Part shown: piece by piece, positions 25,191 through 33,697 of the stretch
How positions within the stretch are numbered: position 1 is the stretch's first letter
How the letters are laid out: each line of letters starts with the position of its first letter
Assembly (NCBI GenBank): GCA_032334055.1
Contig: JAUOZS010000001.1
Location: 776,001-840,000, forward strand
DNA: 64,000 nt
Reading direction: 5' to 3'
DNA from: Selenomonadales bacterium 4137-cl
GTDB taxonomy: Bacteria > Bacillota > Negativicutes > Sporomusales > UBA7701
Notes under the pieces: generated by a model
Database searches by the model: none
What the model saw: only the letters and a program-made list of their open reading frames with translations
What the model was told of the DNA's origin: nothing
Translations under genes and position numbers: made by a program

Positions 25191-25796
25191 ATGAAAGTAA
25201 TTGCTTTTAACGGCAGCCCCCGCAAGGAGGGCAATACCTATTACGCGATGAGCCTTGTCGGCGAAGAGTTGCTGCGGGAAGGAATCGGATTTGAGGTCGT
25301 TCAGGTCGGCGATCAGTGTGTGAGAGGCTGCATGGCTTGCAAAAGGTGCATAGTGAATCAAAACGAACGCTGTGTTATTTGTTCCGACGATGTAAATGAC
25401 TGGATTCAAAGGATGAAAAGAGCCGACGGCGTACTGCTAGGATCGCCGACATATTACGGCGGCGTTGCGGGACCGATGAAGTGCTTTCTGGACAGAGCCT
25501 TTTACGTTATCGGCGCCAATCAGTCGCTGACTCTGCTTATGTGGTATAAAGTCTGGGCGGCGGTGGCGGCTATGGGACGGGCCGGAGGGGTTGCGGTCTA
25601 TGACAATCTTAGCCGCTACTTTAGCGGTTACAAATGGGTTTGCCCAATGCCAACTGGTTTTCCTGTGATTTTTGGCGATGAGCCTGGTGACGCTAAAAAA
25701 GACGCTCGTGGAATCCAAGTCATGCGGATATTGGGTAAAAGCATGGCTTGCCTGCTAAAAGAAGTATCAGCAGCGGTGGAAGGACGGCCAGGATAG
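25191..25796 (+). CDS. NADPH-dependent FMN reductase (flavodoxin-fold), Cys-rich type
   Basis: 201 residues from ATG 25191 with AAGGAGG upstream. Flavodoxin-like fold: FNGSPRKEGNTYYAMS is the FMN phosphate loop and LLGSPTYYGGVAGPMKCFLD the second flavin-binding loop. The segment CVRGCMACKRCIVNQNERC near 43-61 is the Cys-rich insertion of the iron-sulphur-flavoprotein-like subgroup and could bind a 4Fe-4S cluster. Likely a cytoplasmic flavin or quinone reductase. A broken XRE-regulator fragment is fused just after its stop, so the 3' flank has been rearranged. Confidence 0.85.
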   Translation: MKVIAFNGSPRKEGNTYYAMSLVGEELLREGIGFEVVQVGDQCVRGCMACKRCIVNQNERCVICSDDVNDWIQRMKRADGVLLGSPTYYGGVAGPMKCFLDRAFYVIGANQSLTLLMWYKVWAAVAAMGRAGGVAVYDNLSRYFSGYKWVCPMPTGFPVIFGDEPGDAKKDARGIQVMRILGKSMACLLKEVSAAVEGRPG

Positions 25797-25963
25797 CAGA
25801 CCCAGTTGATAAGGCTATAAGCAAGCGGGAATGCGCTTGGGCCGATGTGTCGCTGCTTCCGGAGTTGTCGCGAATATTTGGTGTCGACATTGAAGAAATA
25901 CTGTCCGGGGAAATGACAGTAAACGCCCCATTAGGTGTATGTATTACTTACCCTTTAGGCTAA
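25796..25963 (+). pseudogene. XRE-type regulator fragment
   Basis: A frame starting without its own start reads DPVDKAISKRECAWADVSLL then PELSRIFGVDIEEILSGEM, the helix 3 to helix 5 part of Cro/CI-type DNA-binding domains (usual form DKAISKWERG..PDVSLLP.LS..LGV...LL.GE). The N-terminal helices and any sensor domain are missing, and a stop comes at 25963. It touches the end of the FMN reductase gene. The stretch 25964-26136 after it shows nothing recognisable. Confidence 0.7.
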
Positions 25964-26136
25964 GCTGGAACCCCCTGATGGTTGAAAAAACGGCCGCCGC
26001 CCCATAGAACGCAGCCAACATGTTCCACCTCTGGGAGCGCTTTAAAGCCATGTTCAGACCCTCTTCTCATTAGGAATCTCTCGTTTTGTATATTATGCTA
26101 TGCTAAACAGGATAAGTCGGTAACTCATATCAGAAT

Positions 26137-26173
26137 AAGAAGGGAGAGACCGGTTAACGGTCTCTCCCTTCTT
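26137..26173 (-). terminator. 16-bp perfect hairpin over the stop of the YteA-like gene
   Basis: Arms 26137-26152 and 26158-26173 with a 5-nt loop (core AAGGGAGAGACCG). The minus-strand gene's TAA (26154-26156) lies in the loop. A U-rich but broken tract follows on the minus strand. Terminator function is likely but not certain. Confidence 0.55.
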
Positions 26174-26834
26174 CCATTTCCGCTGCTTCTTTCTCGTTCC
26201 GGGGGCTACGGGTATGGCCGGTGTCGTCCGGGATGGAATCCGCCAGATCCACGATACCCTCGTGCTCGTTGCTATTGGGCCAAAGCGCCTTGTAATTGTA
26301 AGTGCCCGGGATGTCCTGGGGAGTGTCCGAGCTTCCCCATCTAAGGACTGCCTGAAGAGCGTCCTCGCCGTCGAAACCGACGAAATCCGACTGCACAGTA
26401 TCCAGGAATGTCCGATGAAAAGGGGGCGCAAGGATTTCTTCTTCCAAAGGGCGGGGAGTGGGGTCGCCGTTACCGTCGGTTTCCTGCTGACAACAAATGC
26501 AAAGGGAAGCCCACGGGACCGCGTCCAGCCGTTCCCGGCCGATGGCGCGGCCACATTTCTCGCAGGTCCCGTAAGTGCCGGCGGCCATTTTGTCGAGCGC
26601 CGTTTCGACCCGCTCTAGAAGGATATGCTCGTTGTCGCGGAGGGCCACGTCCTTGCTGCGTTCGAACATAACGTCGCCGAGATCGGCGGGATGGTTGTCA
26701 TACATTGACAGTTCTCCCACCGAGTCGGACATCGTATCGCCGATGCCTGTTTCTTCCAGGCGGCTTATCATATGCGTCAGCTTATCCTTTTCGGCAAGAA
26801 GTTTTTCCCTGGTTTTTTCCATGCTGTTTTCCAC
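26154..26834 (-). CDS. DksA/TraR-type zinc-finger protein, YteA-like
   Basis: 226 residues from GTG 26834, chosen because GGGGAGGG lies 8 nt upstream; longer forms from 26906 have no such site. Two N-terminal helices start with MEKTREKLLAEKDKLTHMIS. Then comes the C4 zinc finger CEKCGRAIG...CICC (~105-128), after a helix with EHILLERVETALDKM. The C-terminal ~90 residues carry QSDFVGFDGEDALQAVLRWG, the acidic extension seen in YteA-family proteins of spore formers. DksA/TraR proteins bind the RNA polymerase secondary channel; the YteA role is not defined. No operon partner. Confidence 0.85.
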   Translation of the reverse strand: MENSMEKTREKLLAEKDKLTHMISRLEETGIGDTMSDSVGELSMYDNHPADLGDVMFERSKDVALRDNEHILLERVETALDKMAAGTYGTCEKCGRAIGRERLDAVPWASLCICCQQETDGNGDPTPRPLEEEILAPPFHRTFLDTVQSDFVGFDGEDALQAVLRWGSSDTPQDIPGTYNYKALWPNSNEHEGIVDLADSIPDDTGHTRSPRNEKEAAEMEEGRDR

Positions 26835-26954
26835 AAAAGCATCCCTCCCCGAGGTTAGCATGCTTAAAAAGCTGCCGCGCAATAAGTGGCATTTTCTATC
26901 AGGCATGTCTTGTATGCGGCCGCAGAAACTAGGCTTAGAAAAGGGGGGACGACA

Positions 26955-27065
26955 ATGACAGACGAAAAGCGCATCGCCGATGCCAGAGTAAACTATCCGG
27001 TAAAACAGGGGACGAAGGTCACGGCGACGCCCGGGCTGCCGAGCGAGAGGCCAAAGCCGAAGTAG
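26955..27065 (+). CDS. 36-residue basic mini-ORF, low-confidence
   Basis: ATG 26955 has a strong ribosome site (AAGGGGGGAC) 5 nt upstream. The product MTDEKRIADARVNYPVKQGT... ends PSERPKPK. No domain is recognised. A different frame downstream (VVICRQKEQDFQRIIKEADD) also looks protein-like, so the ORF may be the start of a frameshifted longer gene. About 100 nt ahead of the SASP gene. Confidence 0.35.
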   Translation: MTDEKRIADARVNYPVKQGTKVTATPGLPSERPKPK

Positions 27066-27167
27066 TTATCTGTAGGCAAAAAGAACAGGATTTTCAACGC
27101 ATTATCAAAGAAGCGGATGACCAAGCTATAATCAGGTTCAATTATGTATCACGAGGAGGGCGAAGCG

Positions 27168-27380
27168 ATGTCTAGAAGCCGTCAGGTTGTGAATCCTGCC
27201 GCCGAACAGGCGCTCGACCGTCTCAAAGAGGAAACGGCAGCCGAATTGGGGCTGCAAGATTACGGCAACCGTTACAAAGGCGCCATCACTTCAGCCGACA
27301 ACGGCCGGGTCGGGGGGCATATGGTACGGAAGATGATCGAGTCGTATGAGAATACCTTGTCGAGCGGTACAACCAAGTAA
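27168..27380 (+). CDS. Alpha/beta-type small acid-soluble spore protein
   Basis: 70 residues from ATG 27168, with GAGGAGGGCGAAGCG giving the ribosome site; the longer frame from 27144 adds nothing. The family pattern is clear: NPAAEQALDRLKEETAAELG near the N-terminus and VGGHMVRKMIESYEN near the C-terminus, with a Gly-rich middle. Such proteins coat spore DNA and are degraded at germination. This is direct evidence for endospore formation. Forespore (SigG) control is expected, but no promoter was assigned. Stands alone, followed by a very strong hairpin. Confidence 0.96.
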   Translation: MSRSRQVVNPAAEQALDRLKEETAAELGLQDYGNRYKGAITSADNGRVGGHMVRKMIESYENTLSSGTTK

Positions 27381-27390
27381 TTGAAGTAGG

Positions 27391-27447
27391 CGTAATATCC
27401 GGAGGGGGTCTGAAACGTAGGGGTTCAGACCCCCTCCGGATATTACG
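27391..27447. terminator. Perfect 24-bp hairpin between convergent genes
   Basis: Arms 27391-27414 and 27424-27447 are exact complements with a 9-nt loop (core ATATCCGGAGGGGGTCTGAA). There is no T-tract on either side. Position between the SASP stop (27380) and the deacetylase stop (27474) suggests a shared transcription stop or mRNA-end protector. Confidence 0.7.
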
Positions 27448-27473
27448 GACTAAGAGGAGGCCGGACTGCCGCC

Positions 27474-28196
27474 TCAGTCTACACTGTATTTCGGGCGTTC
27501 TTCATAGTAACGAAGCAGTTCGCTGACGGTCAAAAACTCGTAGCCCTGCTCCTTCAGCCGGTCGATTATGAGGGGGAGGACTTTACTCGTGGGCAGGGGC
27601 CCAATTCCGTCATGGAAGAGAATTATGCCGCCCGGTCTGGTGTTTCTGAGCACGGACCTGACGATTCCCTCGCCCGAGGAGTACCAATCGTGGGAATCCA
27701 CCGACCACAAAACGATGGTGTAATCTCGTCGCGAGGCCTCGTCGAGAAGGGTGTGGTCGTAGCCCCCTCCGGGCGGCCGGAACAGCGTGCACTTGATCCC
27801 CAGAGTTTTCGCAAGCAGTCTGTCGGTTCGGTCGAGTTCATTCAAAAGTTTTTCTTTGTTTATATGGCTGAGTCTGACATGGGTAAAGGTGTGGTTGCCG
27901 ACTTCGTGGCCTCCGGCGAACTCGTCCCGAACATATTGCGGATATTTCTCCACCATTTCGCCGACGACAAAAAAGGTGGCCCGCACGTTCCTGGCCCTTA
28001 GAATCGAGAGAATTTCCGGTGTCTTTTTGCCTGGTCCATCATCGAAGGTGAGGGCGACAATTTTGTGGGTGGTTGGTATGTATTTTACGACCCGGGCGTT
28101 GTCGGCCAGCGTTTTTTCTACTTCGCTTCCCAGTAAGGCGAGTGCCGCCAGCCCGATGCCCAATAGAAGCTTCTTCTTTACTATTGTTATTACCAT
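27474..28196 (-). CDS. Polysaccharide deacetylase (NodB fold), exported or anchored
   Basis: 240 residues from ATG 28196. An N-terminal hydrophobic segment (KKLLLGIGLAALALLGS) is a signal or anchor. The NodB domain has all five motifs: LTFDDGPGKKT (Asp-Asp), EVGNHTFTH (metal His pair), LFRPPGGGYD, WSVDSHDW and ILFHDG. Such enzymes remove N-acetyl groups from peptidoglycan or chitin-like sugars; in spore formers related proteins (PdaA/PdaB) act in cortex formation. The neighbouring SASP and YteA genes support a spore link, but the substrate is not settled. Confidence 0.93.
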   Translation of the reverse strand: MVITIVKKKLLLGIGLAALALLGSEVEKTLADNARVVKYIPTTHKIVALTFDDGPGKKTPEILSILRARNVRATFFVVGEMVEKYPQYVRDEFAGGHEVGNHTFTHVRLSHINKEKLLNELDRTDRLLAKTLGIKCTLFRPPGGGYDHTLLDEASRRDYTIVLWSVDSHDWYSSGEGIVRSVLRNTRPGGIILFHDGIGPLPTSKVLPLIIDRLKEQGYEFLTVSELLRYYEERPKYSVD

Positions 28197-28349
28197 TACC
28201 CGCTTGCCCCCCGGTAAGAGATTCTAATATATATGATTACGGAGGGCAGATGATACGCTGAGCGGCAGTATGAGCCGGTCTCGCTTTTTTGGCATAGCGG
28301 TAAAGTGATTTGGAAAAACTTATCTTACCAAAAGCGAGGGGATGAGCAT

Positions 28350-30680
28350 ATGTCAGGGCCTATTGGGTTGGATATGCAAAGAAAAGAAGCCTGGGATAAG
28401 GTGACGGGTGCAGCCAAGTACACGAACGATTACGTTGTGCCGGGGATGCTTCACGCCAAGCTTGTCACCAGTCCGCATGCCCATGCCAAAATTGTCGCGC
28501 TGCATTCCGATGAGGCTCTGAGGGCTCCGGGTGTCGTGGCCGTCCTGACCGGTGAGACCTATCCGGTCTTATGCGGTTCGGTACTCGCCGACCGACCTCC
28601 GATTGCCAGGGGCAAAGTCCGCTATTTCGGCGAACCGGTGGCCATGGTGGTGGCGACCGGTGAACCTGAAGCCATCAGGGCGGCGAAGCTGGTCAAGGTC
28701 GAGTACGAGTGTCTTCCGGTGATCAATTCCGTGCAAGCTGCGGTGGCGGAGGGTGCCCCGCTCGTGCACGAGGACCTCGCCGGCTACGAGCACGTTATCA
28801 AAGAGGTTTACCCCAAGCCGGGCAGCAACATCTGTCATCACGTTCAGATCCGCAAGGGGGATTTTGCCCAGGGATTTGCTGAGAGCGACGCGATTGTGGA
28901 GGCGTCCTATTTCCTCCCGCAGTCAGACCATGTCGCCATGGAGACCAGAACCGCGCGGGCGGAAATTCTGCCGAGCGGCCAGGTCGTGATAACGACGTCT
29001 ACCCAGGCTCCCTTCTCGGTTGTGAAGATGATCAGCAAGAATTTCCAGCTCGGCGAGCAGGAAATCACGGTCAAGACGCCGCTGGTGGGCGGAGGGTTCG
29101 GGGGCAAAGCATCCGTGCAGTTGGAGATTCTGGCTTATATGGCTTCGCGGGCCGCCGGCGGGAGACTTGTCAAAATCGCCAACACCAGGGAAGAAGACTT
29201 CGTAACTTCTCCTTGCAAGCTTGGGTGTGAAGGACGCGTCAAGCTGGGCGCGACCAAAGACGGGCTGTTCAAGGCCGTGGAGCTGGAGTTTCTCGTCGAC
29301 GTGGGCGCGTACGCGGACACCGGCCCGCGAATGACGGAGGCCGCCCTGGTCGACGGAACGGGCCCGTACAAAATAGAAAATGTATGGGGTGATGGGTACT
29401 CCGTCTATACGAATCATCCCTATGCGACTTCTTACCGGGGGTTTGGGCACATCGCCGCGGCGTTCTGCATCGAGCGGACGATTGATAAGCTGGCGAAAAC
29501 CCTTGGCCTCGATCCTTTGGTTATCCGGGCTAAGAATGCCATCATACCCGGCGAGACCACGTCCACCCAAGTCGAGGTTACGGCGAGCAACGCGGGCAAT
29601 TTGGCCGAGTGCCTGGAAAAGCTTGGACAGGCGGTCAACTGGCAGGAAGGGACCCGGATCGACGTCGGCAACGGGAAGATAAGGGCGAGAGGCATAAGCT
29701 GCTTCTGGAAGACCTCCAGCAGTCCGTCAAACGCGTCCGCCGGCGTGATACTGACGTTCAACAATGACGGCAGCCTAAACTTAAACACCGGGGCCGTCGA
29801 GTTCGGGCCGGCGACCAAGACGACCGCGGCCCTTATTCTCGCCGAGAAGCTTAAGATGGATGTCAGCCGCATCCGTATTTTCACGGAGGTCGACACGTGT
29901 GTGTGCCCTCATTATTGGAAGACGGTCGCCAGCAAGTCGACGTTCATGATCGGCAACGCCGTGCTGGCGGCTGCCGACGATTTGATCAGGCAGGTCTGCG
30001 ACACTGCGGCGGTAGTGATCGGCTGCACGCCGGAGGAGCTCGATGTGGCCGAGGAATGGGTGTTCATGAAGAACGACCGGCAAAAGTACCTTGCCGTTAA
30101 AGATGTCGTTCACGGCTATAAATTTCCGAACGGGAATGCCATCGGAGCACAGGCGATCGGCAGGGGCAGCTACATCATGCCTGAGCTCACGCCGCTGGAC
30201 CCCATAACCGGCAAGGGGAAACCCGGCCCGTATTGGACGCCTGGCGCCCAGGCGGTGGTGATCGAGTATGACCCCAAGGACAATACCTACCGCTTTATAA
30301 AGGCGGCCACCGTTATCGACGCCGGCCGGGTGATTACGCCGAAAACGGCCCGGGGCCTTGTCATGGGAGGGATGAGTATGGGGCTGAGTCTGGCCAGCCG
30401 GGAGGAGTTCATCTTCGCGGACGACGGAACCGTCACTGATACGAGTCTGCGTACTTACAAGACAATCCGCTTCGGCGAAACGCCTGAATACATCGTCGAT
30501 TTCGTGGAGACTCCATGCCTTGACGGGCCTTACGGTGCGCGCGGCTTGGCCGAGCACGGGATAATCGGTATGCCGGCTGCCCTGGCGAACGCCCTGTCGA
30601 TGGCGGCGGAGGTCGAACTCGATTATCTTCCGTTAGTGCCGGAGTATATTTGGCAGTCCAAAACCGGGGGACAGGTGTAA
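28350..30680 (+). CDS. Xanthine dehydrogenase/aldehyde oxidase-type molybdopterin subunit (orphan)
   Basis: 776 residues from ATG 28350 (GAGGGGATGAG upstream; the 28305 start lacks a site). N-terminal a/b-hammerhead region: WDKVTGAAKYTNDYVVPGML, with KLVTSPHAHAKI. Molybdopterin-binding motifs follow: PLVGGGFGGKA near 256, SYRGFGHIAAAF near 366, and GPYGARGLAEHG near 735 (position of the usual active-site Glu). The family hydroxylates purines, aldehydes or N-heterocycles with water. The FAD and 2Fe-2S subunits normally encoded beside it are not present on either side, so partners must lie elsewhere or this acts differently. No selenocysteine signal seen. Confidence 0.9.
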   Translation: MSGPIGLDMQRKEAWDKVTGAAKYTNDYVVPGMLHAKLVTSPHAHAKIVALHSDEALRAPGVVAVLTGETYPVLCGSVLADRPPIARGKVRYFGEPVAMVVATGEPEAIRAAKLVKVEYECLPVINSVQAAVAEGAPLVHEDLAGYEHVIKEVYPKPGSNICHHVQIRKGDFAQGFAESDAIVEASYFLPQSDHVAMETRTARAEILPSGQVVITTSTQAPFSVVKMISKNFQLGEQEITVKTPLVGGGFGGKASVQLEILAYMASRAAGGRLVKIANTREEDFVTSPCKLGCEGRVKLGATKDGLFKAVELEFLVDVGAYADTGPRMTEAALVDGTGPYKIENVWGDGYSVYTNHPYATSYRGFGHIAAAFCIERTIDKLAKTLGLDPLVIRAKNAIIPGETTSTQVEVTASNAGNLAECLEKLGQAVNWQEGTRIDVGNGKIRARGISCFWKTSSSPSNASAGVILTFNNDGSLNLNTGAVEFGPATKTTAALILAEKLKMDVSRIRIFTEVDTCVCPHYWKTVASKSTFMIGNAVLAAADDLIRQVCDTAAVVIGCTPEELDVAEEWVFMKNDRQKYLAVKDVVHGYKFPNGNAIGAQAIGRGSYIMPELTPLDPITGKGKPGPYWTPGAQAVVIEYDPKDNTYRFIKAATVIDAGRVITPKTARGLVMGGMSMGLSLASREEFIFADDGTVTDTSLRTYKTIRFGETPEYIVDFVETPCLDGPYGARGLAEHGIIGMPAALANALSMAAEVELDYLPLVPEYIWQSKTGGQV

Positions 30681-30761
30681 CGGCCAGAGCCGCAGTTGCC
30701 GATAGCAGTTGGAGTATGGCTTGCACTTAGCGATAAGGATCTATGACAGGGAGGTGTGAAT

Positions 30762-31133
30762 TTGTTCGATCGAACTGAAATTTCATATTACATTATGGCC
30801 GCGTGGATCATCGGCTTGGCTGCGATGACGGTGTTATTTAATTTTGCCATTCCCCACCGGGAAATGAACAACAGAATCGATGCCTTGACCAGCCAAATCG
30901 AGGTCGGCGAATGGCAAACCGCCGCCAATGAAGTGGAAGTTATCAAGATGCTGTGGGAGAGGAATAGGTTTATTATTCAACTGGCCAACGCCAGTGAAGA
31001 GATGGTGGTCTTTGAAGAGCGCCTGGGGGAACTGGGGCAGGCTGTAAAACATAGAAATTCGGCAACTCTGCCGTCGGCAGGGGCGCTGAAAAAAATGGCT
31101 GCATCGGTAACGGACCCCTTTCCGGGGCCGTAG
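30762..31133 (+). CDS. DUF4363-type membrane protein
   Basis: 123 residues from TTG 30762, 7 nt after GGGAGG (the GTG at 30756 is too close). One N-terminal membrane helix (IMAAWIIGLAAMTVLFNFAI) is followed by a helical outer domain (SQIEVGEWQTAANEVEVIKM, FEERLGELGQAVKHR) and a short Pro-rich end. This matches the DUF4363 layout, a family often encoded beside DUF421 proteins, as here. Function unknown; location is the membrane, probably facing outward. The stop is 14 nt before the DUF421 gene. Confidence 0.75.
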   Translation: MFDRTEISYYIMAAWIIGLAAMTVLFNFAIPHREMNNRIDALTSQIEVGEWQTAANEVEVIKMLWERNRFIIQLANASEEMVVFEERLGELGQAVKHRNSATLPSAGALKKMAASVTDPFPGP

Positions 31134-31147
31134 AAAGAGAGGGAATT

Positions 31148-31834
31148 TTGGACGATTTTCTATCCTACACCGTCAGAGTCATTTTGATATTTGCTTTTAC
31201 CTATTTCGCCGGCAGGATATTGCCTAAAAAGGCTATTGCCCAAATGACCGCTTATGAGTTCACGGGCGTGATGCTGTTCACAACCGTGGCCGCCGAACCG
31301 CTGGTCACGAAGGTGACTGTCAAAGCGGTGTACGGGCTCGGGTTGATAATTACGTTGATGTTGTTGGCGGCGCGGCTTTCGTTATGCAATAAACTGGTCC
31401 GCATAATGGAGCACCAGCCGTCGGTAATCATAAATAACGGGCAGATAGACGCTCGGGCGATGAAAGAAACCAGTATGTCGATGAACCAGTTGATGGGCTT
31501 GCTTCGCCAAAAGGGTTACGATAATGTGCAGAACATCGCGGCTGCGGTGATTGAACCGCAAGGCAATCTGTCCGTCATTCCCAAAGCCGGATTCAGGCCG
31601 GTCCAGCCTGACGACCTAAATCTTACCCCACAGCCTGCAGGGATGTGTCTGCCGCTGATTATGGACGGGCAAATAATCCAACCTAACCTGAAGTATAGCG
31701 ATCTCACGGAAGACTGGCTGGTCCAACAGCTCGCCAGACAGGGGGTTGTGGATTTTAAAAGCCTTCCGCTCGTGCAGTTAGATCCTTCGGGCAAAGTGCT
31801 GGTCATTAGGTCCGATGCCGTTGAAAGGCAATAG
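31148..31834 (+). CDS. DUF421 (YetF-type) membrane protein
   Basis: 228 residues from TTG 31148 with AGAGAGGGA upstream. Three membrane helices occupy the first ~80 residues (VRVILIFAFTYFAGRILPKK, then FTGVMLFTTVAAEP, then LGLIITLMLLAARL). A cytoplasmic YetF-like domain follows: HQPSVIINNGQIDARAMKET near 93 and LRQKGYDNVQNIAAAVIEPQ near 125. The family occurs in spore formers and has been linked to germination in some; its biochemical role is undefined. Paired with the DUF4363 gene and followed by a terminator, so the two form an operon. Confidence 0.85.
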   Translation: MDDFLSYTVRVILIFAFTYFAGRILPKKAIAQMTAYEFTGVMLFTTVAAEPLVTKVTVKAVYGLGLIITLMLLAARLSLCNKLVRIMEHQPSVIINNGQIDARAMKETSMSMNQLMGLLRQKGYDNVQNIAAAVIEPQGNLSVIPKAGFRPVQPDDLNLTPQPAGMCLPLIMDGQIIQPNLKYSDLTEDWLVQQLARQGVVDFKSLPLVQLDPSGKVLVIRSDAVERQ

Positions 31835-31894
31835 CAGGACTAACCTCCTCGATGCCGCCTTCTTGAAAAAAACATTTCGGCACGCGTTAAAAAT

Positions 31895-31930
31895 ACAAGG
31901 ACCGACTGGCTTCAGTCGGTCCTTGTTTTC
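31895..31930 (+). terminator. Intrinsic terminator after DUF421 operon
   Basis: ACAAGGACCGACTG, loop GCTT, CAGTCGGTCCTTGT, then TTT: a 14-bp perfect stem. The remainder of 31835-32171 carries only a TATAAT at 32128-32133, the likely -10 for the next gene, without a good -35. Confidence 0.93.
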
Positions 31931-32171
31931 TGCCTGCCCGTTAAGCTTGCGTTTCCGTTCGGAGGACGGATAAGAATTTCTGGCTGTACGGTATAGGGGC
32001 AAACGGGCAGATACGAGGCAGGGCAGGTTTTTGCAATGCATGCAGCGCCGGGGAATAACGATGCGGGGAATTTTGCTGGTAGCCGATCCTCCTTGTTGCC
32101 GCCGCTGGCGGCCTTATCCGCGAAGTGGTATAATGAGTCTAGCTTTTGGCTTAAGGAGAAAACGCACCTTG

Positions 32172-33683
32172 ATGAAAAACGTCTATGACGAGGTAAAGCA
32201 CTTTTTTGAGGAGGAAATGGCCAACAGTCCGGCGGTAAGACGCGACTGGGTCGAGGGCTTTCTGCGCCAAAAGGCGTGGGGGGGCGCCGGGGAAGACGGG
32301 CTTAGGGATAATTGGACCAACCTCCGGATGTTTTTTCTTTACCTGGACCATACCGGGGCCGTCGACATCGAGGATATTCCCCGCAGGGAATATAGTCGGG
32401 TGATAAAGTGGCTGGCGGTCCACGTAAAGGGATTCAAGGCCACTCTGAAACCTGTGCGGCGCTTCTTCAGCGTGCTGATCGATTTCTATCGTTATCTGGC
32501 TTTGAAGAAGCATGTGACCGATACGAGCGGGCTGGAGCAGGCGGCCGAGGAAATTGCCGGCGGCAAGAGGATTAAACTGGAGGACCGGAATACGGTCATG
32601 CGCAAAGCCGTCGATACTCTTGGCGAAGAGCTCGACCAGGTTGTTAACGATATCGTAGAGGGACTGATGCTCAAGCTGGGCGCGTTTTTCCAGCAAAAGG
32701 AGTTTAACGACGACTTTCAGCGGGCGCTGTTCTTGTTTGCCGGGCCTTTGAGCACCCTGCCGGACACGGAACCGGGGGAATTCAATCTTTTTTGGCAGGA
32801 GTTCTGGGACTTTTTCCTGTTCGATTACCGTCTTCTGGCGAGCGACGAGACGCCGATCAGGCATTTTGCCGCTGCCCACCGGGATGTGTTCAGCGGTGAA
32901 GAACGACAGATAATGGACGAATTGCTGAACGCCCGTTTTACCGTTTTTACCGTGCATCGCGTTCTGTCGCCCGAATGGGTCGAGTGTGTCAATATTTTTA
33001 CCGGCGATAAGTTCCGACTGCCTCACCCCGAGTTCGACTATAAGACGATGAAAAGACTGCTTTTCTTCGGGCATGTTTTTGCGCGTGACACCGTTATGGT
33101 AAACTACATCACCAGTGTCGAGCTTAGCGCTAATCTCCTCCGCCGCATCAAGGGGGAAGCGGAGCAACAGAAGGCGATCTTCGATATCCAGCAGCCTGGG
33201 GCGAACTGGGAGGACTTTTTCGACCGCCACGCCCTTGCTTTTCGCCACACGGTCGACTCGCTCATTACGTTGGCCAGGGTTAATGTCACCCCTTTTTCCC
33301 AACTGGAACGCAAGTTTCCGCAGATCATAGCCAAGCGGGAGCCTGATGCGCGTGTGAGCCGCCTGTTTGCGAAGCTAATGCCGGAATACGGTTTTTCGAA
33401 ACACGACCGTGATCTCGCCCAGCGACTTTGGCACGACTATAGTCAGCTGGCGGTTAACGTGATCCGCAAGCCCGGTGCATGGGCGGCCGCCGTAGTGTAT
33501 GCGTACGCCCAAATCAATTCTCCCCAGGGAATAGCGGCCGAGCAGCTTGCCGCCGACTTCGGCGTGTCGACCTCCAGCGTCTACGCTAATCGGGACAAGA
33601 TTTTCCGGGTGCTGGAACTGGCGAAGTTCGATCCCCGTTACCTCAATGAAGAAGGGTTCGTATATTCCTTATTCATGTCCTGA
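32172..33683 (+). CDS. Large uncharacterised protein with C-terminal HTH/cyclin-like domain
   Basis: 503 residues. ATG 32172 (or TTG 32169) follows AAGGAG; the 47 residues before it in the open frame are low-complexity and unlikely. The N-terminal ~200 residues are helical and recall integrase core-binding helices (NLRMFFLYLDHTGAVDIEDI). The middle is alpha/beta and unknown. The C-terminal ~90 residues (PGAWAAAVVYAYAQINS; LAADFGVSTSSVYANRDKI) look like the TFIIB/cyclin-type helical domain with an HTH seen in DUF6398-like proteins, suggesting nucleic-acid binding. No catalytic motif. Probable operon with the next gene, 14 nt away. Function not known. Confidence 0.6.
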   Translation: MKNVYDEVKHFFEEEMANSPAVRRDWVEGFLRQKAWGGAGEDGLRDNWTNLRMFFLYLDHTGAVDIEDIPRREYSRVIKWLAVHVKGFKATLKPVRRFFSVLIDFYRYLALKKHVTDTSGLEQAAEEIAGGKRIKLEDRNTVMRKAVDTLGEELDQVVNDIVEGLMLKLGAFFQQKEFNDDFQRALFLFAGPLSTLPDTEPGEFNLFWQEFWDFFLFDYRLLASDETPIRHFAAAHRDVFSGEERQIMDELLNARFTVFTVHRVLSPEWVECVNIFTGDKFRLPHPEFDYKTMKRLLFFGHVFARDTVMVNYITSVELSANLLRRIKGEAEQQKAIFDIQQPGANWEDFFDRHALAFRHTVDSLITLARVNVTPFSQLERKFPQIIAKREPDARVSRLFAKLMPEYGFSKHDRDLAQRLWHDYSQLAVNVIRKPGAWAAAVVYAYAQINSPQGIAAEQLAADFGVSTSSVYANRDKIFRVLELAKFDPRYLNEEGFVYSLFMS

Positions 33684-33697
33684 CGGGAGGGATTAAG

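Noticed and set aside
32151..33302. 383-codon minus-strand frame
   Set aside because: Antisense to the 503-residue protein. The plus-strand gene has a ribosome site, a promoter -10 and a coherent C-terminal HTH.
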